DNA of 64,000 nt. Source: Actinostola sp. cb2023 (lineage: Eukaryota > Cnidaria > Anthozoa > Actiniaria > Actinostolidae). Location of the stretch: NCBI GenBank assembly GCA_033675265.1, contig JAUJYZ010000551.1:247671-311670 (forward strand), written 5' to 3'. Below the pieces are notes generated by a model. That model worked only from the letters and a program-made list of their open reading frames with translations, was not told the DNA's origin and did not search any database. A program made the position numbers and the translations under genes. Below, piece after piece: positions 1 to 11,744 of this stretch. Positions within the stretch are counted from its first letter, which is position 1, and the number at the start of each line of letters is the position of its first letter.

Positions 1-176
1 TGACTTATCCCCAAGGCGGTACTGCTGGCCCTTGCTGACTCGCTCCGCCTCTTCGTGTTTCAAGCTGGGAGTCAAGGGAGATCCCAGGGTCCTCATCTTC
101 CCATCCAAGGCCAGCAACGTCTGCAGGGAACCACGTCCCTTACCGTGGGATCTCTGGGTATTTCGCATTCCTAATT

Positions 177-407
177 GTGATGTGTAAATTCCGATCTGGG
201 GACATAGCCAGACACATTGGATGGAGGTCTCTCGATACAGCGGAATATTATTCCCAATGCAGCAAAGTCATGGACCCTGGTCGTGCAGCTGTCACCCTAT
301 CTAACGCCGCTGCGTCGGTTGGAGAGACTCCCCCCATAGCCTCTTCCTTGCCTCAATCTCTTCAAGCCAATAATGAACTTCGTAATTGGTCAGTCGCCTT
401 CCCATAA
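177..407 (+). pseudogene. DIRS-type tyrosine recombinase, C-terminal fragment
   Basis: The 76-residue frame contains SGDIARHIGWRSLDTAEYYSQ, which I recognise as the C-terminal end of tyrosine recombinases from DIRS-like retroelements. The tyrosines of AEYYSQ lie where the nucleophile is expected. Only this tail is present; the upstream catalytic part is outside the window or lost. No reverse transcriptase is seen beside it, so this is a relic. The first residue is only the edge of the open frame, not a true start. Confidence 0.5.
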
Positions 408-844
408 ATCCTCGTACCTTAAGGGGTTATAGCAATTTTTTGAGTTATGGAGAGGAAAGCTCAATAAACATCTTGTGATTTCATAGTGTCTGTTTTGTGA
501 CAGTAACTAGCGTTGGGGACCGTAGGTAAATCGCGTTCCCCATATCTTAACTACTACCCAACCGGAACAATGAGTGGTAAGCTTATCAGTGAGAAGCGTT
601 TACAATTTACGGTAGTTTGGGGTTTAACTAAACCTGAGAGTGGTCCAAGCATTCGTTTTATGTGTGGAAATTAGCACAAGATAGAAATAAAAGATTTGGA
701 TTATGAAATTCACTTCAGTTGCAATTCGTTTGAGAACAATCCCAAAATATCGGTTTTCCCCTCTCCCCATGCAATTTATATTCGTAATTGTCTGGCAACC
801 CCCTGAAACCTAGGCATTCCGAATTCGAAACACACTTCAGCATC
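408..844. other. No gene seen
   Basis: I see no coding frame, repeat array or RNA gene in this AT-rich stretch. It is the immediate upstream region of the first exon of the gene beginning at 845. Confidence 0.4.
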
Positions 845-3800
845 ATGGCGTCCAATTCGAGTGAACAGGCTAGCACAACAAGGTAAGAAAACAATGTTTA
901 AACCCCTATTTTGATCAGCACTTGAGTACTTAAGACGCCATATTGGTTCTGGAATGTCAAGCGTTTCTTCAACTTAAATGAATTTCTCCATGGACTTAGT
1001 TATTTTCCAATTTTAGAGAGACCCATCTATGTAAGAAAAGTCGTAAATGCGGTAAGGAAGACAGTCATAGTGGTAGGTGTGATTTTAAACGGGAGCGGAC
1101 GAACAGATTTTGGGAGCATTCGAGGCATCAAGTACTCAATAAAATGAAGCGTGACTTCAATGATCGAAATGAAAAATATCAGACCGCTATAGCCGATAAA
1201 TTATCCTGTTTAAATGATAAAGAAGACAAGATATTAGAAAGAGAACGGGAATCAAAGGAAGAAATATCTCGCATGGAAAGTATGAAGGGTGAATATGGTG
1301 AGGATCTTTAATTATTTTCAATTTAGTGTGTTGCATGACAAATCAGTTGCATGACAAATCTGACCCAATAATAGTGATTAAATAACAGATGATTATTAAA
1401 CTGGAACTATTATTTTATTCTTTTGGAAAGAAACGTATTCTTCATAATAATTCGAAGCGTATAAATCACATTTAAATGGCTTGGATCAGAGGAGACAAAA
1501 GGTCATCAGGAACATTTAGCTCGGCAAGTGGAAGAAAGGCAAAAGGACCTGGATGAAATCAATACTAAATACCAGAAATTGAAAGTTTTGTTAGAACAGA
1601 AAGGCTGTGCCCGAACACGTAGACAGAATATTTCAAACTCATACGAAATGATTAAAAAACACGAACTATTTTACAATTTATCCATGGCGGGGAACATGGG
1701 TCATTATATGGTGCATGGGACCACCTTGCTTCTCATACTTCAGTTGAAATGATGGACCAACTTATAAGTGGTTACAAGAGGGGTAAATATATTTTTTGCA
1801 AAGCAACTGATAATTTTAACAAATCCGAAGATGCTTTAAGGGGGGATTAACATATTTATTTGGCCCGTTGCTAGGGAAACTTTGAAAATTCATAAAACTC
1901 TTAAAATCAGTACACAAGGCATGAAACTTTCACAATGTGTTAGTTGAGGGTAGAAGTTCGACATGTGATGACGTCATCACGTACGTCCTTATGACGTCAT
2001 CACATCGTAAAAAAACGGCGTTTTTCATAGGGTTTTGAAGAATTATAAATATTTTGATATAATCTGAAAATGTATATCAAGGTGCAGAAGACTGAGCATG
2101 CGTTTTGCGTTTCAATGAAAATTGAATTTTTTATGGCAGTTTCTTTGCATTTTTAACGACATTTTTGTCCATAACTTTTCCATTTTTTCTTTGTTTTTAA
2201 AATTCATGCTCAAATTTGTGGAGAATACTCTTCTTAGCAGATACGTAAAGAAAAAAGTTAACTTTTTTGAAAACGTGAAAAGAACGACGTTTTTTTCGAA
2301 AATGACGTTTTTGTGGCTTGGGCTACCTGTGTCGTTATAATTTTCGTTCGCAAGACAAATACATGACAATTTAGGTGTGTTAGAAAATTGTATTTTCTGC
2401 ACTTTCTTTTGGTTCAAGGTACATAGACATTTACCCAGAAAGGAAGATCGATATTTACTTGTCATTTGTGTGGTTTTCTCAGGGTTTGAAGCATTTTAAT
2501 GCAGCTCAAATTATTAATTTGTGCAAAGTCTTTCGATACGGTAAAGTTTTTCAGTCGTGTTTTCAAGGTGTTTTCACCGATCTTCGACGTACTTCATCTA
2601 CTGTTTGACATGTTTCATTTTGACAGGCAGAGTCTAGAACAACAACCTGTTGAGTAAGGTAATCTTTGATTGTTTTTTTATTGATTTAATGGCGTTTTAT
2701 ACTCTTAGGTTGAAGTTTTTGTGACGACAAGTCGGCTTGTTTTACTTTGGTTCAATATTCTCTGTTGAGTGTTGTTGCTTTTGAACGGCTCTTCAAGTGG
2801 AATTATCGCTTGCTTTCTTTGACTTCTTTGACTTTAAACTACTGCAGTCTATCATATGTCGAATATTTATTCATTGAACAAACTTAAAATTAAAAGAATA
2901 ACGTTCAATAAAATATATAACTTGTAATTTTTGAAGTGAAACTCGTGTATGTCTTGCGGGAAAACACTGGGCGCTTGCTCGATGAAATCTCTTCTCATTC
3001 AAGCTCTGCATAGCAACGAATTACCATGGCAACGAAATATGTTAATCCCCCCTTAAAGCAAGTATCACAATCATCTGTCCAGATGTAAGTTTAATATTGT
3101 TTGCAAAACTCAAAGTTCCGTTTTTGATCCCTCACAAGAGACATGGTTGCCCAGGTCTATAAAACATAAAGACATAACTATTTCATTACCTAAAATAGTA
3201 AGTGATTCAAAAGTAGACAGCTTTGTTAAAAGTCTAGATATAGGCTATGTGTGTCAGATTCCCAGGTATCCTGGGGTGTCACGTACTGTCACAGGGCTAA
3301 TATATATGATTATTAATCTGCACTTGCGCTTGCCGCACTTAAAAAAGAAACTGATGTGGTTCAATGATAATACTTTTCATTTTATTTTTCAGTTTTCTGA
3401 CGATGGAGCACCTGAAACAAGTGAATTAGCATGTCAATAGGTTCCATAACTTGCTGGAATTTTGGAGATAGGGTTCGAAGCAGAGAGTATCAATATTTAT
3501 TACATTGTTTAAGTGTAGGTGAGAAAGATCCTGTTATGGAAGATATGTGGTTGCAACATACAGATGAGATGTTACTGCTTGAGGGTAACGTCCTCACTGT
3601 TTGCGGCATCCAGTGCACTGTTGAGTTTCAACCCAGTGCAGATCAATCTTGGCAGATCTGGGCCAATAATGAGCTCAACCAAGCAGCCACTTATCCATCA
3701 CCCTATGCTAATGTACATAAGGGAAACATGTGTGTAATGGGGGGTAGTATAGGAAATTTGGTTTCAGATACCTGGATACCACCTTCAAAGGAGAAGCGCG

Positions 3801-4920
3801 AGAGGGAGTTATGTAAGTTAGAGGGCTTTAGGAAATCATTAAGTAAAAGTTTGAGTGATAAGCAAAGGCATGCAAAAGATTTAGAGTTTATGAGGGAAAA
3901 TGGCATGCGACAGGTTGGTCCACCACGAATAAAGGACTTTGCAGACCGACAAAGACCCGAGCCAGTTCACAATGAAATAAATGCTTGGCATCACCTACTC
4001 AATTGTATGTACAAAGAAACTCTAATGAGAAATGTTGTAGAGACATTTCTTGAGGTTTTAAGTGCTCCAGTGGCAGTTGTGAACATAGAGAATGAGAACA
4101 CAACCACAATGACATCAACAGCGTCTGTAGGGAATACTTGCCACTCTGATGGTGCAGGCGGGAGAGTTTGGGAACAACAACTCCCTACTATGAAAGCAGG
4201 TGAGTTTTCACAATATATTAGTGAAGCTGTTAAAGCTAGGGGTGGGGTGGGGAAGCAATGCCTTGGTTGTGGCTTGAGTTTTATTGCCAGTCTTATTAGG
4301 GAACACTACCAAGACAAAGACAAGAGAAGTAACAACCTTACTATTCGTTTAATCGGAGAGCAAGCCATAGCTCTAGCACGATATTCCTATAGACTCTTAG
4401 ATGTTCTTAACTTTCCGAATGAGACTCCTCCCCAAATAATTAAGAGGTTGGCACTGGGAAATATTTAAGGGATGCTTGTACAATATTTAACAAAGTGGAC
4501 ACAAATGTGACTTAAGTAAGTAATCTAAGTGAGGTTTGTAAGATATATTTTTATTTACTTGTATTATTCTTTGAGCAAAATGTGAATGTTACTGTGTGGA
4601 CAGTTGCAAATGCCATTCCTTATCCTGCATTATTGCTATACAACAAATACAAGATGGGTTATGGAATAATTTCCTTACAAGCAAAAGAGTCAAAGCACTC
4701 TGGTATTAAATATGACCTTACGCTTACTAATCGATCTCGCTCAACAGGTGAATTAGGTAAATGGTGGCAAATAATGCGAACGAACTATGTAAGAGCATTC
4801 TATCTACCTGAACATCAACATACATCTCACATACATCTCACATTTCCAATCCCGTCTTCCGCCATTTTTAGATAACCCAAAGTACTGTGAATGTGGGAGG
4901 GAACGAAATGAGGGTGGTAC
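845..4920 (+). pseudogene. Degenerate multi-exon gene of a repetitive invertebrate family
   Basis: Coding blocks read in order. The first starts with ATGGCG at 845 and ends at a GTAAGA donor near 883. A Cys/His-rich then coiled block lies at about 1018-1297, a further block at about 1490-1782 ending at GTAAAT, a block near 3090-3425 (SDDGAPETSEL), a long block 3431-4468 (QPSADQSWQIWANNELNQAA; LRPEP-like RQRPEPVHNEINAWHHLL) and a tail at 4500-4920 (GIISLQAKESKHSG; CECGRERNEGGTC). From memory this resembles multicopy proteins of cnidarians and sponges, but I cannot name the family. Frames shift near 1700, 3430, 4465 and 4830, and a stop lies near 4512, so this copy is broken. A TIR element sits between blocks three and four. 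Confidence 0.5.
1840..3052. mobile_element. TTAA-flanked TIR element (1.2 kb, non-autonomous)
   Basis: TTAA at 1836-1839 and 3053-3056 brackets perfect 18-bp inverted ends GGGGGGATTAACATATTT, with weaker matching (GTTGCTA-type) just inside. TTAA duplication is typical of piggyBac and Kolobok elements. No transposase frame is present. The flanks GCT and AGC are also complementary, so the true end could lie slightly outside TTAA. It lies in an intron-like gap of the surrounding gene. Confidence 0.7.
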
Positions 4921-4921
4921 T

Positions 4922-5272
4922 TGCACTGTCTCGGACGACGACGAGCTCGATGGAGCCAGAGTAGCCGAGAGAGACGTGGAAGAACTACCCACAGTGGGTA
5001 GAGACGGACCAGAGGAAGCTACACCAGCTGAACCACAAGACTCATTTGCAGCAGAACCACAAGAAGCATTGGCACAAGTAGACGTCAGAGAAGAGAACGT
5101 CTACCCCAGACGGGTTCGAAACCCACCAATGAGATTTGGTTATGATGTTTATGGCAACCAAGTACTTATTCAAGCAGTTCAACCGACTTACAGCTACGGC
5201 TTCCCAGGCAATACGCCATTACAGTACCCTTGGTACATGGTGCCTATGAACTACAGAATGCCCGTATACTAA
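4922..5272 (+). pseudogene. Ty3-like pol C-terminal fragment
   Basis: The frame DDDELDGARVAERDVEELPTV leads into an acidic Pro/Glu-rich linker, then RRVRNPPMRFGYD, then a Tyr/Pro-rich end stopping at 5272. The basic RNPPxRFGYD block just before the stop is characteristic of the end of Ty3/Gypsy polyproteins. Integrase and upstream domains are absent. The frame is continuous with the end of the preceding gene remnant, so the exact junction (about 4900-4925) is a guess. Confidence 0.45.
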
Positions 5273-5426
5273 GTCTACGAACATAATCAGTTACAGGAAC
5301 ATTATTGGACAATATTTACTCTTATAGAATTAGTAACATTTTTTTGAAGATTTATTTTTATAAAAATAAAAAATAAAACACCAGAAGACACACAGCAACC
5401 TATGAATAGAGATAGGAATATCAAGG

Positions 5427-5802
5427 TGTACTAGACACCTGTAGTGACTTCACGAATGACGGAATGGATGAGTCAATAGTAATAGCCGTCAGTAGGATAA
5501 GTTTGTGATATAGCGAATAGGAGACTGGGATTGATCACCCCGCAATGTTTCAGAGAGCTATAATGTTATCTTAGGTGAAGAAGTTTTTATAGGGCTGACC
5601 CCTAAAGTCGGGGAGAGTGTCAGCGGTTGAGTTTGCACGCATGATATTAAGTTTCATAAAGTATCATATGGCAGATGACACGACAGGACAGCAGAGAATG
5701 ATTCAGTATTGGAATTGTAAAGTTAAGATTTAAGTCTCGAGTAATAAAACGGACAAGTCTCTGGATAACGACTGGATTGTACTGGATTTCTATACTGTTA
5801 CA
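5427..5802 (+). repeat. Probable 3' LTR
   Basis: Directly after the pol-like stop lies a block that begins TGTA (at 5427 or 5440) and ends TTACA at 5802, giving the TG...CA ends expected of an LTR. It holds an AATAAA signal near 5742. No second LTR is in the window, so the limits rest on the end motifs alone. Confidence 0.35.
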
Positions 5803-5899
5803 CCCCAACCAACCAGCGCCCGGGTTGGGCCATGTAACTGCACTGATATTTTAGTTTCTGCGAAGGATAAAAAATTGACAGATAGTTTACTTTAAATTG

Positions 5900-6123
5900 T
5901 GAAACCTGTAACTTGTGACATCTGCAAAGAGAGGTTTCCTGATACTGCAACTTTGAGAACTCACTGTCAGTATAGTCACTCAGGAAATCAGGATGGTGGG
6001 CAGAAAAGACAAACATCCAGTAGGGACATCAATCCAAAAGATATGTCTGTCAAACAGCTTAAAGAAGAGTTGGGATTGTTACATTTCTGGCATGCGAATG
6101 CCAATGAAGTACACAGAAATTAA
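5900..6123 (+). pseudogene. C2H2 zinc-finger fragment
   Basis: The frame contains CDICKERFPDTATLRTHCQYSH, a clear C-x2-C-x12-H-x4-H zinc finger, followed by a basic linker and MSVKQLKEELG. I cannot assign the parent protein. No ATG opens the frame, so it is an internal exon or a fragment of a mobile-element gene. It lies between the LTR-like block and the DIRS-like gag. Confidence 0.4.
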
Positions 6124-6275
6124 TATTTTGACGGCACGTGAGCATCACGATGTGAGCGAAGTGCATGATGGTATACGTGTAATTTAGAGTGAGTATAGCA
6201 CACGGCCAGCACCCATCCCTAGCTGGTTTTTTCAGTTTTTTTTGTTGTGAAGTAAGGAAATCTTGATCCCTTACC

Positions 6276-7210
6276 ATGTCCGATATTACCGAAGTGGACG
6301 TCGCTAGACTGATCCAGCAGAATAATGAGCAGTTGTTGGCTTCTATGCAGACCATGATGGACAGGTCTGTTTCTGAATTAAAAAGAAGTTCTACAGAAAC
6401 CTCAGAATCTCATTTGAAAGAAATCAAGAAGCTAAAGTACGACGAACCTCACAAGTTCAAGAAAAAAGCAAACGAGGACCAATTCAAATTCAACATTAAG
6501 GTCATGGATACCATTTCTGACGCCAAACAATCACTTGAGAAGAACGATCAAGCTAAAGCTAAAGAGGAGCTGTCAAAAGGTGATAAGCTAATGTCCGAAC
6601 GACAAAACGATATTCTCCTGGCAGATAAGTCGGAATTTGGATGGGCCACTGTCAACGAATACAAGAAACACGAACTAGCAGAAGATTCCGATGATGAGAA
6701 GAGAATCTACAAATCTGAGCTTCGGGTCAAAGCACAAAAGAAGCAGGCTTTGGCGAAGATTCCTAAGCGTCACCAGAAACGCCAGAGCGAAGATTCAAAT
6801 TCCTCTCACTCAATCCCCGTCGTGGTTAACCGTCAGACTCAGACTTATGCCGTCAGACTTATGCCCATAGTACCGTGAAGTCCGCTAACAAGCCAGGAAA
6901 TTGCTTCTCTTGCGGAAAACCAGGTCACTGGAGGTCTGATTGTCCTGGACTACAATCTAAGAATTGACTATATGAAGGTGTAGTAAAATCTGATTCATTT
7001 GAAATAGATAGTACTGACAGTTGTTTTGTAACTGAATGTTTATCGGCTGAAACGGCAAAGGGAGAATACGTTTGTAATGCCGATAGTAAAATTACTGTAA
7101 TCTCAGTTCGATCCAGGCTCAAGAAGTTTATTGATTATTGGAGAATTATCAGAGGAAAAGCGAAAACTCCCTTTTCAACTGATCCAAGGTTTTCAGCGTC
7201 CAATTTGTAG
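6276..7210 (+). pseudogene. DIRS-like gag with zinc knuckle, RT domain missing
   Basis: ATG at 6276 (ACCATGTCC) opens a charged, helix-rich gag-like protein with RLIQQNNEQLLASMQTMMD and a lysine-rich middle. Near 6837-6864 a 14-bp segment is tandemly repeated, which shifts the frame. In the other frame the protein continues into the zinc knuckle CFSCGKPGHWRSDC (6901-6942), and after a stop into RSRLKKFIDYWRII (about 7104-7150). The last block resembles the segment preceding reverse transcriptase in cnidarian DIRS-like elements. The RT and RNase H that should follow are absent. Confidence 0.5.
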
Positions 7211-7799
7211 CTCTTCGGATCTCTTTGTTGTTGGAACCGCGTAACACGAAGTATGGATTTTGTACAAGTCCCGAAGGGATATGCAACCAATGTGTCACTT
7301 AGTTTTTGTTAATTAACAAGAATCTTTCTAGAGTTTTTTGTACTCAAATACACTTACGCATTCATTGCTGATGAGTCTATGGTACTCTATTTATATTAAA
7401 ACAAATAAGTTTGATGAGTTCATTGTATAAGTCCCGAAGAGATATGTGATCAATGCGTCATGAATCTATGGCACCCTAATATATGCATATTTTCAATTGA
7501 ACGAGTTTTGCTCACATTCATGTTCATGCAGGCATTTATTGCCCCTGCGTCTATGGTACTCTATTGAATTTTCAAATTACTATGTTTTGTTCTTGTCAAG
7601 TACATGTTTTCCTGAATAGTAATTATATCTTCAATTATAGGACCTTTTCGTCAAACTATTGGATACTTGTACGTGTCTATTCATTCTATGCTTATCTAGT
7701 ATATACAGTTGACGTGCCCGTCAATCATATTGCCATCACATTGACTGCGCTAAGAATGAGATGTATTTTCAGTTGTGTTTTTCTTTTTCTCTTACACAG

Positions 7800-8560
7800 A
7801 TATTTTCAACGAGGAGTTTTGGCGAGATCTCTCATCTTGTCAAGATGACGAGCTATTCTCTTTAGCAGAGAGAATGAAAACGACCGTTCTATCCTCCAGA
7901 GCACCAAGTACCATCTCTGCATATCTCAGATCTTTGAAGAGATGGAAGCAGTTTACAGACAGGCACAGTACTCTGAAATATTTCCCTGCTGAACCTTAGC
8001 ATTATATTTACAACATCTAATGGAATCTACCAAGTCTCATCAGTCGGTTGACGCTGCTTTCTACGCAATTAAATGGGCCCATAACTTATCGGGTCTACGG
8101 AATCTACCAAGTCTCATCAGTCGGTTGACGCTGCTTTCTACGCAATTAAATGGGCCCATAACTTATCGGGTCTACCCTCCCCCACTGACAACATTCTTGT
8201 TAATCTCGTCAGAGAAGGTGCTAAAAGGTCCATCGGAACCCGAAACATCAATAGAAAAGAACCGATCAAACTAGAACATTTGAAGAAAATCATTGTTAAA
8301 GCCAATTTAGACAATGTTCTTGATCTCAGGAATGTATGCATGTACTGCCTAGCCTTTGCCGCCCTGTTACGTTTTGACGATCTTATTCGTATCAGGAGAA
8401 GTGATGTCATTTTCAATCCAGGTCACTTGAAAATTGTGATAACCAAGAGTAAGAATGATCAGCTCAGGGAGGGCAACGAAGTCCTTATCAGCGAATCTCC
8501 CCTCCCCACACACCCGTCAAGTTGCTCAAGCTGTATTTATCGAGATCACTCATTCCCGTA
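7800..8560 (+). pseudogene. Tyrosine recombinase of a DIRS-like element (broken)
   Basis: The N-terminal SAM-like core-binding part reads RAPSTISAYLRSLKRWKQF at about 7900-7956. It is followed, after a 77-bp tandem duplication, by LKKIIVKANLDNVLDLRNV and LAFAALLRFDDLIRIRRSDV (about 8280-8410), where the Arg of LLRFDDL matches the first catalytic arginine of the XerD-like family. The HxxR and Tyr motifs are not found downstream. It most likely belongs with the gag remnant at 6276. Confidence 0.6.
8022..8175 (+). repeat. Exact 77-bp tandem duplication in the recombinase
   Basis: The 77 bases 8022-8098 are repeated exactly at 8099-8175. Because 77 is not a multiple of three, the duplication breaks the recombinase frame. 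Identity of the copies means it is recent. Confidence 0.95.
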
Positions 8561-8570
8561 GAACATGGCC

Positions 8571-9548
8571 TAAACTGCATGGCTAAAGTTACAGGAGGGA
8601 AATTGATATAAATCATGTTAATTCAGAAATTACTAAGCTGATTTCGCATGTCACAACCAACAGCACATGAGACCTATAACTAGCTCTTTTATACATCTTC
8701 CACAAAAAAAGATGAAGGACCTCCCTCATTTACCATTATTTGCCTTCTATCTAACTCTTTTTGTTTTCTTTGTTTTCTGCTTCTTGCCTCGTAGACTTTT
8801 CCATTACAGTGTTTTTGATTAGCGATGACTCCTTAACTCTTCGTAATGTGGTGACTTGTAAGCGCGGCAGCTTGGAACTTACAGTTAAAGTAGTGAAAAT
8901 TGACCCAAAACAACCGCTCATGACAGAAAATCAAAAACTAAAGTAAAAAAACTAAAATGATAACAATTTCAAACAACAATCGAGGATTCAAAATGTGTTT
9001 ATTTCATTTACAAAATAATTAACACGGCGAAAATTTACCAAGGGCCAAAATATGCCCTTCAAATCAAAATCTTCAGTTTTTCAAAAACCAGGAGAAAACG
9101 ACAATCATATAACATCGCTTTTCAATAATTACGCTTCGACTTTGGTACCAAAATGGACATCAAGGAAGGCTTCGTCTCTTCATATCTTCCGATTGTTATT
9201 CGGAATAACACTATCGACATACGAGGCTCCGAAAGAGAAGTCGTTTTGCAGTCGTTAAATTCGTTCCCAGACTCCCAAAATATGCGCCCGTCCAATATGG
9301 CGGCTGGTTACACTCGAACGTGCTGTTTTTTGAAGCGTGCAGGCCCTGCGTGGATAATTATACTTATCTATGTATGATATAGAGTTTATAAATATTTAGA
9401 ATTGAGAAAAGTGTGAAACAGTACTAACTAATTATTAGTACTAAATATGAAGCAATTTTTCTCTATTATGTTTAGTTCAGGTTTTATATACAGTTTGCCT
9501 CTATTTAACTCATAGAAAACGAGAACGAGTAGTACTAGTCTAATTGTT
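8571..9548. other. No gene seen
   Basis: AT-rich sequence without a convincing coding frame. CCAATATGGCGGC at about 9292 resembles an animal start-codon context, but the frame behind it is short and has no recognisable domain. Confidence 0.4.
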
Positions 9549-9729
9549 TTAGTAGAAACCAACTAGCATACAACCTTCAATTTTATACCTTTTTTTATGG
9601 AGGTTTTGCTTTGTTTTTGTTCAAATGCCGGCTTTTTCGCTACTCACTATATATCACTCAACAGATAGTGAGTATGTTAGCCAATCAGAATGCAGGATTC
9701 GCGATAGTATGCTAGTTGGTTTCTACTAA
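9549..9729. mobile_element. Short TIR element (181 bp)
   Basis: The 23-base end TTAGTAGAAACC(AACTAGCATAC) at 9549-9571 is repeated exactly in inverse orientation at 9707-9729. The interior carries CCAATCAGAATGC, a motif found in several other small elements of this window. There is no coding capacity. Confidence 0.8.
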
Positions 9730-10075
9730 TTAAAGTTACTCTGCTTCACAAATGTAATTTTTTCAAGGTCTGGCACTGTTTTTAAGGATATTTTGTTCTT
9801 CAGTGCATCATTGTAAATAAATAAACATACATGTCCTTCAAAATCACAAAGCTCATGGTCTTACGACCTATGCAAATTTCAACTTCACATCTTAATTTTT
9901 TCAAAGGAAAACAATTTACCAAGTGTAGACTGTACGAAGTACAAGCAAATGAAAGAAGAAATCTTAGATTATTATTAGATTCCCACAGACGTGCTGAAAT
10001 TAAAAATTTACAAAAGAAACATATGGATTTAGTATGGTAATAATGAGCTTGTTATATATTTTCCTATCTGTTCTA

Positions 10076-11022
10076 GGTATATACACCTATTTCAAAAAAC
10101 GTTGTCGGAGAGAAAGGTGAATTTATTACACACATTTCTATTTAATTACAATGTTTTCTAAATACTTAATTACTTGATATGTATACTTACATTTTTTATT
10201 ATAACAAATTAGTTTTTGTACATGAATGCCTTTGCCAGTAACATGGACATTATTCAGGAACGTAAAGCATTAGTTATTTTGCTCCATTTATTTAAATGTA
10301 GAGAAATTTTTTTTTTTGATTTGGCCACGTTAAATTCAATTTTTTCTTGGTAACTTAATAAGTTTTTAAAAAAGGATAAAGAAGGAATTTTTCCTTTCTC
10401 TCTGGCTTTGTATATAGATAATTTATACATTAAGATAATATAATTAATTATGTTATTTTCAACACCCAATATTATATTTAATATGTTAGATTCTGGGAGA
10501 GTGATATCAACATTCTTTAACCAATTTCTTATTTGAAAATAATAGTTTTTGGATTCTATGCAATGGACAAAAAAATGACCTATTGTTTCAGGGTAAAGAA
10601 GACAAAAAGAGCAAACAGAATGGTCCAGTATTTTGAAACGATGAAGGTCGCGATTTAAATATAAAATATTATTAAGTATCTTATATTGAAAATATCTGGA
10701 ATAAGTATCAATTGAAGTTGTATAAATTCTGCTGTATATTTCTTGCCAGTCTAAAGGAGTGTCTTGGTTTATGCGCCTACTTACATTATTTTGGGAGGAC
10801 GGGGATCGAAATTTTAAATTGATAAACCATTGGTATACTTGGTTTGTTTTTATCTTTTCTAGTTCAATTTTTTTTGTGGCAAAATTTAAAGATATTTTTG
10901 CTTGTCCTACGTTTCTACCCATATTTATATTTATATTTTCTTTCAAAGCTGTTTTCCATTCCTATCTCCTATCTCCTATCACCTTTCTCTCCGACAACCT
11001 TTTATGAAATAGGTGTATATCC
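10076..11022. mobile_element. TIR-bounded unit enclosing a LINE 3' segment
   Basis: About 42 bases at 10076-10117 (beginning GGTATATACACCTATTTCA) recur in inverse orientation at 10980-11022 with few mismatches. The same terminal sequence bounds a separate 245-bp element at 46,816-47,060, so these are real transposon ends. Here they enclose an antisense LINE C-terminus. Either a TIR element captured the LINE tail, or two ends happen to flank it. Confidence 0.55.
10254..10946 (-). pseudogene. LINE ORF2 C-terminal domain (L1/Tx1-like)
   Basis: The 230-residue frame contains SRYFQYKILNNILYLNRDL, then CSFCLLYPETIGHFFVHC. This is the conserved FQYKILN block followed by a CxxC...HxxxxC zinc-finger-like motif found at the C-terminus of L1/Tx1-type reverse-transcriptase proteins. 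The RT catalytic part is absent here, but an upstream piece of the same kind of protein lies at 12,003-11,745 on the same strand, suggesting one LINE copy split by later events. The stop at 10254 is the natural C-terminus. Confidence 0.65.
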
Positions 11023-11442
11023 GTTGTATCGATATTGGAGCTTGAAACTGCCCTAAAACTATTTGTAGATGTAGAATGTTGTTTTCTCTCGAACGCTCGT
11101 TTATTTTCCATAGTTGAGTTTTTACATTAGATGGGTTGACATGAGACGAGGTTCAAAGAGTTGCGTCCCTGGAATGACCCAGAGAGCATGTGCACTCTTT
11201 TCTATACTGTTATTACGTCATGACATAATTAACATACAGATTTGAATCATACACTATGTAATGTAAAACGCATTGAGACGTCAGTTTAATGCGTTAAACA
11301 AGAACTTATTATTATTATATTATTATTATTACACTATTTATGTATTATGTACTGTATGCAACACTTGAAATAATATTATTGTGGTCTGTTGTTAACTGTA
11401 AAAGCATACATGTATGCATGGTGAAATATTCCATTTGTCACA

Positions 11443-11740
11443 GTCAAGAAAGAAGGGTTTATTATCTTCACCGCTACAAAACTAGAAAATTCCCTCAAGT
11501 ATATGGCCATCATCATCGATGGAATGGATCAACTAACCACCAATCTACCAAAAGTGAGATGGCTTAGCAAGGCATTATGTGCTCTAACAAATGTTGGTAC
11601 CCAACTTGTTGGGAGCATTGTACATAGTGGACAATCTGTCAATGAGAAATCGATTTTTGGGTCATTTGATTACTATCAGTGGCCCCATGACTCCAATTTA
11701 ACCATAGTGGTGCTACTTGTTGAAATCCTCCTATGGGCTC
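11443..11740 (+). pseudogene. Fragment of a repetitive element-type protein (DUF7869-like)
   Basis: One frame gives YYLHRYKTRKFPQVY. After a one-base shift near 11,500 another gives IIIDGMDQLTTNLPKV and DYYQWPHDSNLTIVVLLVEIL. The IDGMDQ and QWPHDSNLT blocks are ones I associate with a large family of uncharacterised, transposon-associated proteins of marine invertebrates. The DUF7869 label is from memory and tentative. Both ends are truncated against LINE sequence. Confidence 0.4.
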
Positions 11741-11744
11741 AAGA

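Noticed and set aside
2112..2465. 117-residue minus-strand frame inside the TTAA element
   Set aside because: Low-complexity Phe/Lys-rich translation of AT-rich DNA; a similar open frame exists on the other strand.
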